A stretch of DNA of 20,402 bases from CAZIUL01 sp964542475 (GCA_964542475.1 CAZIUL010000071.1:1-20402); one strand, 5' to 3'; shown: positions 7,390 through 14,493, counted from the first letter of the stretch. The notes: generated by a model not told the origin, from the letters alone. A program made the numbers and translations.

Positions 7390-9099
7390 ATGAAAAAAAC
7401 TATTGTCGGCTTTCTGATAGTCCTTGCAGCCGCCTGCGCATCGGATGAAAGCGGAAAGCTTCCCAGCGCGGATGAACAGTTTACAGAGCTCTCTTTGTAC
7501 TGTCTCAAAGGCCTCCTGGCTTTCAAGCCGGTTTATTCCTCCCGCCTTGGAGAGCACAGCTTCGACGCAGAGCTGCCTGATTACTCCCCCCGGTCCGTGG
7601 AAGCGGAGTGCCTCAGGATAGATGGCTTTCTCCAGCAGCTATCAACCATCGCGGCGGGCCGCCTGAGCAGCCGCAACCTCGATGACCTGGAAATCCTGTG
7701 CAATTCGCTCGAAGCATGGAAATGCGAGCTGACAAGCAAGCCTGCATTCAAGCGCGACCCGCTCTTCTACAACAAGATCGTGGTGGAGGGCATCGAGCTG
7801 CTCCTTCGCCGGGACCACGCGCCTGCCGCCGAGAGAATGAAATCGCTGGTCTCGCGCCTCGAGCGCATCCCAGAGTTCTTCGAAGTTGCCAGGATCAACC
7901 TCACCGAAGTTCCGGAGCTCCTGAGAAAAGCCGCGGAGAACCCTCTTATAAACAGCATGTACCTGCTCCGCGATTCCCTTCCCGAAAGGATCCTCGCCCA
8001 GATGGACGGCCTCCTTCCCGAGGGGTTCGAGGACGCACACATCAAGGCAATATACGCCTATACCGATTTCATCTTCTTCGTCAATGACCGGCTCAAGGAG
8101 ATGTCCATCGAAAACAACGGCCTCGGCGACGAACTGTTCAAGGAACGGTGGGCCCTCAAAGAGTCCATGGAAATCAACCTGGAGGATGTTCTCGATCTGT
8201 GCGCAGGCGAACGCGAAAGACTTCTCAGCATGATGGCCGAGAATGCGGGCCTCATCGACCCCGAAACCGACACGGCCGGAGCCATCCGCCGGATGGAAAA
8301 CAATCACGAGTCCGTGAAGTGGATTTCGGATGAGTTCGCGCGGATTGCCGTGAAGCTTAAAGAGTTCACATGCGAAAAAAACATCGTTAGCACGCCTGCA
8401 GGCGGATTCGGCGAGCTCAAGGTCATTCCCGCTGAACCGCGCACAACATCGTACATCACAACCATACCACCGGAAATCATGGGATTCTCTTCACGGGCCG
8501 GTCTGCTCGCGATCAACCCGCTTCTTCCCGGCTGCACACACGAGGAAAAAAAGGTGTTGCTCAGGTTCTTCTATCCCAGCAACATCGCCATGCTCGCTGC
8601 AGGCGCCGGATATCCCGGGAAGTTCGTGGCGGCTTCGATGACCCGGGAAAACAATTCCCTGCTGAGGAAGGTGCTGGAATCAGCGACTTTCACCGAGGGA
8701 TGGGCAAGCTACTCGGTAAAGCTCATGATCGAGCTGGGTTTCGATCCGAGACCGGAAACCCTTCTGACCCAGCTAAGGATGTGCCTGCTTGAAACCAACC
8801 GCATGGAGATATCAGCGCGAATACACTGCAAAGGCATGAAAATCGAGGATGCTGTGAAGTTCATGGAGGAAAACTCCTTCATCTCCCCCTTGCAGGCTCG
8901 GCGCGAAGTAATCGAGATTGTTCGCAATCCAATGACAGGGGCCGGGTTGATAGGGAAGAAGATCATCATGAAACTCCGCGATGAGTACCTCTCCGAAGAC
9001 AGCAGCCGCACCAGGAGGGGATTTCATGACCTCCTGCTGTCCGAGGGTAAGCTGCCGCTTCCTGTCATCGCACAGATTGCCTTCATGAAAAAGATCTGA
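7390..9099 (+). CDS. DUF885-family lipoprotein lacking the metal-binding motif
   Basis: This is a 569-residue lipoprotein, with signal MKKTIVGFLIVLAAAC and lipobox Cys16. The start at ATG 7390 gives a standard lipoprotein signal and has GGATGG just upstream; ATG 7378 is in frame but less suitable. The protein resembles DUF885, a family of putative zinc metalloproteases, in overall length and in its C-terminal motifs: a YPG turn (408-410), EGWASYS (436-442) and ARIHCKGMKIEDAVKFM (476-492). In typical members the YPG is embedded in an HEAYPGHH-like zinc site. Here the corresponding residues are GAGYPGKF, so both the HE pair and the following His residues are gone. The protein is probably catalytically dead as a peptidase, perhaps a binding or scaffold protein. 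It is followed after eight bases by the pdxA-like gene and is probably co-transcribed with it. Confidence 0.8.
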   Translation: MKKTIVGFLIVLAAACASDESGKLPSADEQFTELSLYCLKGLLAFKPVYSSRLGEHSFDAELPDYSPRSVEAECLRIDGFLQQLSTIAAGRLSSRNLDDLEILCNSLEAWKCELTSKPAFKRDPLFYNKIVVEGIELLLRRDHAPAAERMKSLVSRLERIPEFFEVARINLTEVPELLRKAAENPLINSMYLLRDSLPERILAQMDGLLPEGFEDAHIKAIYAYTDFIFFVNDRLKEMSIENNGLGDELFKERWALKESMEINLEDVLDLCAGERERLLSMMAENAGLIDPETDTAGAIRRMENNHESVKWISDEFARIAVKLKEFTCEKNIVSTPAGGFGELKVIPAEPRTTSYITTIPPEIMGFSSRAGLLAINPLLPGCTHEEKKVLLRFFYPSNIAMLAAGAGYPGKFVAASMTRENNSLLRKVLESATFTEGWASYSVKLMIELGFDPRPETLLTQLRMCLLETNRMEISARIHCKGMKIEDAVKFMEENSFISPLQARREVIEIVRNPMTGAGLIGKKIIMKLRDEYLSEDSSRTRRGFHDLLLSEGKLPLPVIAQIAFMKKI

Positions 9100-9107
9100 G
9101 GCGCCTG

Positions 9108-10196
9108 ATGACGGGTATTCCTTCAACAGTCCTGATCACTGCGGGAGATCCCCACGGTATCGGTCCCGAGATAGCGGTCAAGGCCCTTGCAGGCGAAAAG
9201 GGATTGAACCTGAAGCAGTGCAGCCCAATGGTTGTGGGGTGCCCCCAAATTATGAAACGGGCGGCGCGCTCCCTGAAGGCAGGGATCCCTGTCAAGGCGG
9301 TCTCTGTCACGGAAAAAGGCATAGAGATCGTACGGCCCGCCGGTGCGGCAAAACCTGATGCCCGCGCGAACCGGCTGCCCTTCATCCCTGTCATTCCTCC
9401 GGACTGCCCCCCTCTCGATGAACTCGCACCGGGAACCTGCGGGAGACGGGCGGGAAGGATGGCTTACAAAACGCTCGAAAAGGCGCACACCCTGCTGAGC
9501 CAGGGCATGGCGGACGCGCTCGTCACATGCCCCATCAGCAAGGAGGCGCTGAAAAAAGCCGGTTACAAGAGGGTGGCTCACACCGAGATCCTTGCTCATT
9601 GGAACGGGTGCCCGGATCCCCTCACAGTTTTTAACACGGGCAAGCTGTGGATCGCTTTTTTCTCGCGGCACCTCCCCTTGGGTGAAGCTGTCCGCCGCGT
9701 GAAAAAAGCAGCGCTCGTGCGCTTCACAAAAAAGCTCCACCAGGAGCTGAGGCTGATCGGACACAAGGCTCCGCGCCTTGCAATGGCGGCGCTGAACCCG
9801 CACGCTGGCGAAGGCGGCTTGCTCGGCAGCGAAGAAAACCGTGAAATCATCCCGGCCGTGAAAGCGCTTCGAAGTGCCGGGATGGATGTAACAGGCCCGC
9901 TTCCCGCGGATTCGGTCTTCCACTTCAGCGGCAGGGGCAGGTTCGATTGCGTGATTTCCCTTTACCACGACCAGGGCCATATAGCGGCAAAAACAGCCGG
10001 ATTCCATCGTACGGCATCATTGACCCTGGGGCTCCCCTATCCGAGAACTTCCGTGGACCACGGCACCGGGTTCGATATTGCCTGGCAGGGTTCGGCCCGG
10101 CCGGACAGCCTGATCCACGCGGTCAGCCTTGCCGCTCAGCTCACGCGGAAGCGATCAGGAACCCGCAAAAAAACGTACAACAAAAGCCTGCTGTAG
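9108..10196 (+). CDS. pdxA: PdxA-family 4-hydroxythreonine-4-phosphate dehydrogenase
   Basis: This cytoplasmic NAD-dependent enzyme of the PdxA family oxidises 4-phosphohydroxy-L-threonine in DXP-dependent pyridoxal phosphate synthesis, working ahead of PdxJ. It has 362 residues, slightly longer than the E. coli enzyme because of an insertion around 70-105 and a basic C-terminal tail. Family motifs present are AGDPHGIGPEI (12-22), AHTE with H158, SRHLPL with H188, NPHAGEGG (230-237), YHDQGH with H287, and TSVDHGTGFDIA. H158, H188 and H287 are the three expected metal ligands. GAGG at 9098-9101 is the ribosome binding site and overlaps the stop of the DUF885 gene. Some PdxA-like paralogues act in other pathways, so the pyridoxal role is likely but not certain without a pdxJ neighbour. 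Confidence 0.9.
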   Translation: MTGIPSTVLITAGDPHGIGPEIAVKALAGEKGLNLKQCSPMVVGCPQIMKRAARSLKAGIPVKAVSVTEKGIEIVRPAGAAKPDARANRLPFIPVIPPDCPPLDELAPGTCGRRAGRMAYKTLEKAHTLLSQGMADALVTCPISKEALKKAGYKRVAHTEILAHWNGCPDPLTVFNTGKLWIAFFSRHLPLGEAVRRVKKAALVRFTKKLHQELRLIGHKAPRLAMAALNPHAGEGGLLGSEENREIIPAVKALRSAGMDVTGPLPADSVFHFSGRGRFDCVISLYHDQGHIAAKTAGFHRTASLTLGLPYPRTSVDHGTGFDIAWQGSARPDSLIHAVSLAAQLTRKRSGTRKKTYNKSLL

Positions 10197-10374
10197 CAAA
10201 AACGCACAACCTGTGCTCGTTTGCTGTGCACTCGATCAAGCGCCCACGGATGGCGCATTCCCATGCCGCGCAAACTTACCCATTCACATGCAACGATTTA
10301 TGGCCGTTTTTCGTCGGCACGAGGTTTGGAATGGCATTTGTTACCTTTAGAATTTCATGCTCTTTCTCTTATTA

Positions 10375-10448
10375 TTGACCTTACCCACCTTGCGGGTTTA
10401 TTTTATGGATCGGGAGTCAGGTTGGTCCGCAAGGTGGGCAAGGGTCAA
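10375..10448. repeat. Long inverted repeat (hairpin) downstream of pdxA
   Basis: The left arm 10375-10395 (ends CCCACCTTGCGG) pairs with the right arm 10427-10448 (begins CCGCAAGGTGGG) over about 21 bp, with one bulge and one mismatch, around a 31-base loop. No T-run follows directly. It could be a processing or stability hairpin, or the remains of a mobile palindrome. Confidence 0.75.
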
Positions 10449-10455
10449 AACTAAC

Positions 10456-10514
10456 GGCTGCTTTCGATTGTTTTTTTTACGGAGGGCCTTGAAATCGGAA
10501 GCAGCCTTTTTTTT
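10456..10514 (+). terminator. Strong intrinsic terminator
   Basis: GGCTGCTTTCGATT (10456-10469) pairs with AATCGGAAGCAGCC (10493-10506), a 14-bp stem with one G-T pair, followed at once by eight T (10507-10514). The 23-base loop itself contains a T-run. It would end rightward transcription from the DUF885-pdxA pair, about 260 bases past pdxA. Confidence 0.8.
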
Positions 10515-10534
10515 GTAAACACCGCAAATGGAAA

Positions 10535-10562
10535 GGCGGCAACAGAGTGCCGCCCTCCAGCA
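10535..10562. repeat. GC-rich palindromic repeat, type A copy 1
   Basis: GGCGGCA-ACAGAG-TGCCGCC is a 7-bp stem with a six-base loop, followed by CTCCAGCA. The identical core recurs at 10700-10719. It is immediately followed by the 56-base segment that is nearly duplicated at the right end of the window. Confidence 0.8.
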
Positions 10563-10618
10563 GCGCCGTTGACGAACACACACCGGACAGGCCATCACCC
10601 CACAAGAAGAGGCGGCAA
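10563..10618. repeat. 56-bp dispersed direct repeat, copy 1
   Basis: This stretch, from GCGCCGTTGACGAAC to AGAGGCGGCAA, recurs at 20347-20402 with a single substitution (CGGACAGG here, CGGACGGG there). In both places it links a palindromic repeat on the left to a GGCGGCA motif on the right, so the repeated unit is composite. The window ends inside the second copy, so the true length is unknown. Confidence 0.9.
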
Positions 10619-10620
10619 AT

Positions 10621-10645
10621 GGAGGGCGCTGCTCCGTCAGCGCCG
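10621..10645. repeat. GC-rich palindromic repeat, type B copy 1
   Basis: GGAGGGCGCTGCTCCGTCAG begins a hairpin in which GGCGCTG pairs with CAGCGCC around CTCCGT. Close relatives are at 20283-20309 and 20326-20352, and a diverged one is inside the 3' end of mqnX (17691-17718). Confidence 0.8.
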
Positions 10646-10699
10646 AAAACGAATCCACGCCAGATGAACCCATCCGTCCAAAGGCCCGAAAAGACAAGA

Positions 10700-10726
10700 G
10701 GCGGCAACAGAGTGCCGCCCTCCAGC
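10700..10726. repeat. GC-rich palindromic repeat, type A copy 2
   Basis: This is the same GGCGGCA-ACAGAG-TGCCGCC hairpin and CTCCAGCA tail as at 10535-10562, in the same orientation, preceded by an AAGA run. The A and B types alternate through this island. Confidence 0.8.
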
Positions 10727-10854
10727 ACTTTTTACTTCCCCTTTTTAAGACGAGCGGTTCAAGACAAATCTGAATTTCGGAAAAACTCATATTTTCGCGC
10801 GCGTACGCCGATACATGAATAGAGTTTTTATCGGACCGTTTCAAGGAGACACAA

Positions 10855-11241
10855 ATGGTTAGGCGCCCGGTCCTGGCGTTTTGCACCATCTTATTCGGAC
10901 TGCTGATGGTCACAGCAGGCCTGGGCTATACCGTAAGCCAGGCCTCCCATGTCAGTTCAGAATCCACTCATGCCGCCGATATCAGCCCAATGACGCTGGA
11001 TACCGAGCTGACGATCTTACCCAATGATCCATCCGTGAATGGGCGTTCGTTTCACCCCAAGCTCACCGCAGGCTCAAAAAAGGCTGATTCCGGAGATGCC
11101 GGGTATTTCAGGAAAGACCAGAACACCAGGGACACGATGGATTTCCTCTTCCCGGCCTTGACGCTCTTGAGCGGAGCGGTTTTAACGGCTGCCGGAGCCA
11201 TCGCACTCATGCACAGATGGCGCGGAATCGGGACGGTTTAA
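10855..11241 (+). CDS. Small membrane protein with two predicted helices, unknown function
   Basis: This is a 128-residue protein of no recognised family. AAGGAG lies seven bases before ATG 10855, supporting a real start. An N-terminal helix (about residues 6-26, LAFCTILFGLLMVTAGLGY) may be a signal anchor. A polar, mostly periplasmic-looking middle of about 65 residues follows (rich in Ser, Thr, Asp and Lys). A second helix lies at about 95-118 (FLFPALTLLSGAVLTAAGAI), and the tail is short and basic (MHRWRG). Both ends are probably cytoplasmic. The gene stands alone between a repeat island and a 181-base inverted repeat whose first arm contains its stop codon. No function can be inferred. 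Confidence 0.7.
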   Translation: MVRRPVLAFCTILFGLLMVTAGLGYTVSQASHVSSESTHAADISPMTLDTELTILPNDPSVNGRSFHPKLTAGSKKADSGDAGYFRKDQNTRDTMDFLFPALTLLSGAVLTAAGAIALMHRWRGIGTV

Positions 11242-11418
11242 CCCGCATATTTTATCCTCTTCTGCTGCGGCACCGTAAACTGCGCTGTGGCTGCGTTTCA
11301 TGCCGGGAGACGATCCTCAACCTGTAAGAACAGACCTGCGGTCGTCACCCGGCATGCGCCTTGCCACAACACAGTTTACAGCTACCTCGCGACGAAGAGT
11401 ATGAAATAAGCGGGTTAA
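11238..11418. repeat. 181-bp imperfect inverted repeat between convergent genes
   Basis: The whole stretch folds back on itself. The ends are TTAACCCGC (11238-11246) and GCGGGTTAA (11410-11418). The arms continue to pair through CTCTTC / GAAGAG, GTAAACTG / CAGTTTAC and CATGCCGGG (near 11299) / CCCGGCATG, with scattered mismatches for roughly 80 bases. About 30 bases of loop remain. The first arm includes the stop codon of the upstream gene. It may be a bidirectional terminator or a non-autonomous mobile palindrome; a related single arm at 2739-2780 argues for a dispersed family. Confidence 0.85.
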
Positions 11419-11421
11419 GGT

Positions 11422-11435
11422 CGACCGGCCGGTCG
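11422..11435. other. Perfect 14-bp palindrome near the glycosyltransferase stop
   Basis: CGACCGGCCGGTCG is fully self-complementary, a few bases past the inverted repeat and 14 bases from the leftward stop at 11449. It could be a protein-binding site or part of a terminator structure; nothing else supports either. Confidence 0.35.
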
Positions 11436-11448
11436 CCCGTACCTATAT

Positions 11449-12780
11449 TCATGGTGTATGGGCAACCCCCCGTGGTTGCCCTCTGCGACGCGCAGCAAGC
11501 GCAATGCGGTACACGCCCTCAACATCTTCCGCGTTCTCATAGAGTCCTGCCACGTCATCCCCTTTCGGTGTGAGCTTTTTCACCAGGTCCGACCTGCCTG
11601 CCAGCCTCCTCACAAGGCGCTCGAGTTCATCAGCATCTCCCGGGGTGAACAAGAACCCCTCGCTCCCGTGGATGAGATGCTCGGGTATGCCGCCCGTGCG
11701 CGATGCGATCACCGGGATCCCTGCCAGCTTGGCTTCGTCCAAAGTCAGGCCGTACGCCTCTTCCCAGATCGGAGGCACAACAAGAACATCGATCCCGGCA
11801 AGCACCTTTCCTATCTCGGACGGGTCAAACCCTCCCATGAAACGCACGTTGTCGGTGGGCTGAAGCGTGGAGCGGTATGCCTGCACCTCGGGATTAACCC
11901 CGTCATCCCCCCATACCTTGAGCGACGCCTCGGGAACGCGGCTGAACGCATCGAGAAGAACGTCCAATCCCTTGTGCTCGACGATCGACCCGACATACCC
12001 GAAACGCACCTCGGCCTTTGGGCTGTGCCTGAACGATTTCAGCTCCCTCGGGTCCAGGCCGGGATGGATCACCTCCACCCTGCCTGCCGGCGCTCCGAAA
12101 CGGATATACCTTCCCCTCAGATGGTTCGAGTTCGCGATCATCATGTCGTACTTCGAAAGCGTATTCCTCATCCGCTGGAAACGGCGCTCGTACAGCGCGT
12201 AGACCTCCGGCCAATCCACGTGCGTGCAAAGGTTCATCCAAAAGCGCGCAACCCGGTCTCCGAAAACAGCAAAGCGGCTCATCGACCGGAGCAGCTCATC
12301 ATCGTCGTTGAAACAGTCGGCGCAGCGGAACAGGCCCGGCCCGGGGCAGCTTCCCTTTCCCGGCACATAAAGCTGGACGCGGTTGCAGAGATACCAGTAG
12401 TCGTGCAGCGATGCAACAGAAGCGGTCCCCCTGTCCGCTGCCTCATCCGCAAGATCCGCTGACAGGTGGATCAGGTGGTGAAAATGCACAACATCCGGAT
12501 CGAAGCCGTCCAGGATGCGTGCAAACGCGGCGCGCACGCCGGGAAACAGATCGGGCTCGACAGGATCGCGATCCTTCAGGTTGTTTACGAGGCGGATGGT
12601 AGGCACCCCCTCGTACGATCCGTGTGAAACCGTAAACTCCCGGGCGGACTCGTCCGCGACACGGTGCAGGACACGCACCTGATGACGCTCACCCAGTATG
12701 CGCGCCAGGTGGTAAACGTGAATCTCCACTCCAGCGAACGCATCAGGGGGAAAACTGTGTGCCACCAGCAGGATTTTCAT
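11449..12780 (-). CDS. Glycosyltransferase family 4 (GT-B fold)
   Basis: This 443-residue cytoplasmic or membrane-associated enzyme probably transfers a sugar from a nucleotide-sugar to a lipid- or polymer-linked acceptor. The N-terminal Rossmann half starts MKILLVAHSFPPDAFAGVE, the usual acceptor-side GT4 opening with its Gly-rich loop. The C-terminal half has GYVGSIVEHKGLDVLLDAF (261-279) and the E-x7-E donor-site motif with E341 and E349. These are followed by AGIPVIASRTGGIPEHL. A Cys-rich stretch at 145-156 (CPGPGLFRCADC), with LCNR just before, may be a metal knuckle as seen in some GT4 proteins. ATG 12780 is preferred over the TTG at 12795. No ribosome binding site is seen directly upstream; an 18-codon frame (12841-12785) ends five bases before it. 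It stands alone, so the glycan is unknown. Confidence 0.9.
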   Translation of the reverse strand: MKILLVAHSFPPDAFAGVEIHVYHLARILGERHQVRVLHRVADESAREFTVSHGSYEGVPTIRLVNNLKDRDPVEPDLFPGVRAAFARILDGFDPDVVHFHHLIHLSADLADEAADRGTASVASLHDYWYLCNRVQLYVPGKGSCPGPGLFRCADCFNDDDELLRSMSRFAVFGDRVARFWMNLCTHVDWPEVYALYERRFQRMRNTLSKYDMMIANSNHLRGRYIRFGAPAGRVEVIHPGLDPRELKSFRHSPKAEVRFGYVGSIVEHKGLDVLLDAFSRVPEASLKVWGDDGVNPEVQAYRSTLQPTDNVRFMGGFDPSEIGKVLAGIDVLVVPPIWEEAYGLTLDEAKLAGIPVIASRTGGIPEHLIHGSEGFLFTPGDADELERLVRRLAGRSDLVKKLTPKGDDVAGLYENAEDVEGVYRIALAARRRGQPRGVAHTP

Positions 12781-12885
12781 GACGCTAATGTACAAGGGCT
12801 TGCCAGGCGACGTTCTGAAGCAGCCGTTGGAAAGCCTCCATTGCTCCTTTTTCTAAGCTGTGTTTCGCGGCTCCCGGCTCCCGCA

Positions 12886-13071
12886 TCAAAACACAAGCAG
12901 CACAACCGTCACAGCGCTCATAACCAGTCCGGCAACGCCGGCGATGTAGTGTACGATCCGGGCCGACCGGCCCATTCGGGTGCCTTTCCTTAAAAGCGAA
13001 AAACAGCCGCACGTTGCGGCTCACCCGGTAAAAAGAAAACAAAGCAGCGTAAAGATCTCCACGCTTGTCAT
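12886..13071 (-). CDS. Candidate 61-residue membrane protein with in-frame TGA (possible selenoprotein)
   Basis: A leftward frame begins at ATG 13071 with AGGGAG (13078-13083) six bases upstream. It reads MTSVEIFTLLCFLFTG, then TGA (13023-13021), then continues in the same frame for 44 codons to a second TGA at 12886. The continuation has Cys21 and Cys23 (AATCGC), a basic patch (LLRKGTRMGRSAR) and a hydrophobic helix (YIAGVAGLVMSAVTVVLLVF). If TGA encodes selenocysteine, the product is a two-helix protein with a U-x3-C-x-C motif. A perfect 7-bp hairpin (13005-13021) begins at the A of the TGA and is followed by GTTTTT. A second hairpin is at 12982-12997. Neither clearly fits the bacterial SECIS consensus. 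Alternatives are a leader peptide with an attenuator, or a gene broken by a TGG-to-TGA change. Confidence 0.35.
13005..13021 (-). promoter_or_regulatory. Hairpin directly after the in-frame TGA
   Basis: On the minus strand AGCCGCA-ACG-TGCGGCT forms a perfect 7-bp stem whose first base is the A of the TGA codon, followed by GTTTTT. It could be part of a recoding element or a small intrinsic terminator behind a 16-codon leader. Confidence 0.4.
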
Positions 13072-13259
13072 TATTCACTCCCTGGTATGGCTGACACAAA
13101 ACGGATCAACAGGGTAAAGCATGACGATATATCGCCGGCCCATGGAAGCAAAAGGAAAAAGCGGAAATTCTCCGGTCCAGGCAACGGCCCGGTGCGAAAC
13201 GCGCTCTTTCCCCGGGATTTTCAGCTTTTCTAAGCTGTAGATCCTTCACTGTTTTTCTG

Positions 13260-13265
13260 TATGAT
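13260..13265 (+). promoter_or_regulatory. Possible -10 box of the mqn operon
   Basis: TATGAT at 13260-13265 lies 46 bases before the mqnE start, the right distance for a promoter. The matching -35 is poor. A perfect 6-bp hairpin (CAGCTT-TTCT-AAGCTG, 13222-13237) lies just upstream. Confidence 0.3.
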
Positions 13266-13311
13266 GGATCGGTTAGAAACCTGAATATACACCGCTTTGT
13301 CGAGGCATCGG

Positions 13312-14397
13312 ATGAAAAGCATCATCGCCCAATCAGGGCTCGATAAAATCCATGAAAAGGTCGCTGATGATGAAAGGCTCACCCCCGAAGACGGGGTCAA
13401 GCTGTTCGAGACCCGCGACCTCGCAGCCCTGGGTTACATGGCCAACATCGTCAGGGAGAGGCTTAACAACAACCGGACATTCTACGTTTACAACCAGCAC
13501 ATCAACTACTCGAACATCTGCGTCAACTCCTGCCGGTTCTGCGCGTTCAGCCGCAAGGCGGGAGAGGACGGGGCGTACCGGATGACAGTGGACGAGGTCG
13601 CGGCCCGGGTGAAGGATCGCCTGGACGAGCCGATAACAGAGCTTCATATCGTTGGCGGATGCGATCCGGACCTTCCCTACGGATACTATTTCGACATGCT
13701 GAGAGCGGTCAAGTCGGCCCGCCCAAAGGTCCACGTTCAGGCCTTCACATGTGTGGAAGTGGCCCACATCGCAAAGACAGGCGATAAAACCGTGGATGAA
13801 ACGCTCGGCGAGCTGAAGGACGCTGGCCTCGGATCGATCCCGGGAGGCGGCGCCGAGCTCTTCTCGGCCAGGATCCGGCAAAGCCTGTGCGGGGAAAAGC
13901 TCTCTTCCGAGGGCTGGCTGGATGTTGCGCGACGCGCCCACCGCATGGGCATCAAGAGCAACGCGACCATGCTCTACGGGCACGAGGAAACAGCGCGGGA
14001 AAGGGTGGACCACCTCGTGAAGCTCAGGGAGGTCCAGGACGAAACAGGCGGTTTCATGGCGTTCATACCGCTTGCTTTTCATCCTGCGAACACCGCGTTG
14101 TCCGCGCTTCCCGGGCCCACCGGAGTGGATGACCTGAAGAACATAGCAGTCGCAAGGCTGATGCTCGACAACTTCGCGCACATCAAGGCGTTCTGGATAA
14201 TGATCAGCCCAAAGATGGCCCAGGTATCGCTTTCGTTCGGAGCGGATGACATGGACGGCACAGTGATCGAGGAAAAGATAACCCACATGGCAGGGGCACG
14301 GACAGGCCAGCTCTTTCCGGTCAACGAGCTGAGAAGGTACATCACGGAAGCGGGCCGGGAGCCTGTGGAGCGCGACACCGTTTATAACATCGTGTAA
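13312..14397 (+). CDS. mqnE: Aminofutalosine synthase (radical SAM)
   Basis: MqnE joins the 3-enolpyruvyl-benzoate made by MqnA to the adenosyl group of SAM, giving aminofutalosine in the futalosine route to menaquinone. The protein has 361 residues. The radical SAM cluster motif is C70-x3-C74-x2-C77 (CVNSCRFC), preceded by YNQHINYSNI, the MqnE signature. ELHIVGGCDPDLPYGYY, AFTCVEVAHIAKTG and SIPGGGAEL follow as in the family; the usual His of GGxHPDLP is Asp here. The start at ATG 13312 is chosen over TTG 13297 because GAGG (13302-13305) lies six bases upstream. It is the first gene of a rightward cluster of six menaquinone genes. Distinguishing MqnE from MqnC rests on YNQHINYSN versus RDRNINYTN and on the LHIVGG versus ILLQGG strands. 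Confidence 0.93.
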   Translation: MKSIIAQSGLDKIHEKVADDERLTPEDGVKLFETRDLAALGYMANIVRERLNNNRTFYVYNQHINYSNICVNSCRFCAFSRKAGEDGAYRMTVDEVAARVKDRLDEPITELHIVGGCDPDLPYGYYFDMLRAVKSARPKVHVQAFTCVEVAHIAKTGDKTVDETLGELKDAGLGSIPGGGAELFSARIRQSLCGEKLSSEGWLDVARRAHRMGIKSNATMLYGHEETARERVDHLVKLREVQDETGGFMAFIPLAFHPANTALSALPGPTGVDDLKNIAVARLMLDNFAHIKAFWIMISPKMAQVSLSFGADDMDGTVIEEKITHMAGARTGQLFPVNELRRYITEAGREPVERDTVYNIV

Positions 14398-14493
14398 ACG
14401 CGCATGACAGGGCAGCGCCTTCCGCGCACCCTTCCCGGTTCCGGTTCCTGTTTCGAATACATACACATTTACGTCGTACGCGCTTGGTTCCCA

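Larger units (their letters stand above)
10197..10854. other. Gene-free repeat and hairpin island
   Basis: I see no convincing gene in this 658-base gap. Bases 10197-10374 show nothing recognisable. After them come, in order, a long hairpin (10375-10448), an intrinsic terminator (10456-10514) and three palindromic repeats (10535-10554, 10621-10645, 10701-10718). The third is followed by an AT-richer stretch that should hold the promoter of the next gene. Open frames here on both strands are repeat translations with Arg/Cys-rich content and are not real. Confidence 0.7.

Noticed and set aside
10535..10726. Possible CRISPR array from the repeated palindromes
   Set aside because: Repeats are irregularly spaced, of two types, and the intervening sequence is itself repeated at 20347; there are no unique equal-length spacers and no cas genes.
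10398..10913. A 171-codon leftward open frame, and a 91-codon rightward one at 10547-10822, in the repeat island
   Set aside because: They read through palindromic repeats, giving duplicated Cys/Arg-rich segments such as CWRAALCCRL, cross a terminator, and have no ribosome binding site or family likeness.
12785..12841. An 18-codon leader peptide (MEAFQRLLQNVAWQALVH) just upstream of the GT4 gene
   Set aside because: The AAGGAG is only two bases from its ATG, too close for a normal start, so coupling to the glycosyltransferase is speculative.
12785..13099. A 104-codon leftward frame overlapping the TGA-containing candidate
   Set aside because: It begins at TTG with no ribosome binding site and has Arg/Cys-rich shadow-like composition; the other frame has a strong site and a membrane helix.
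14404..14493. A 30-residue N-terminal extension of MqnC from ATG 14404
   Set aside because: The extension is unlike the family, has no ribosome binding site, and would nearly abut mqnE; the start at 14494 is more plausible.
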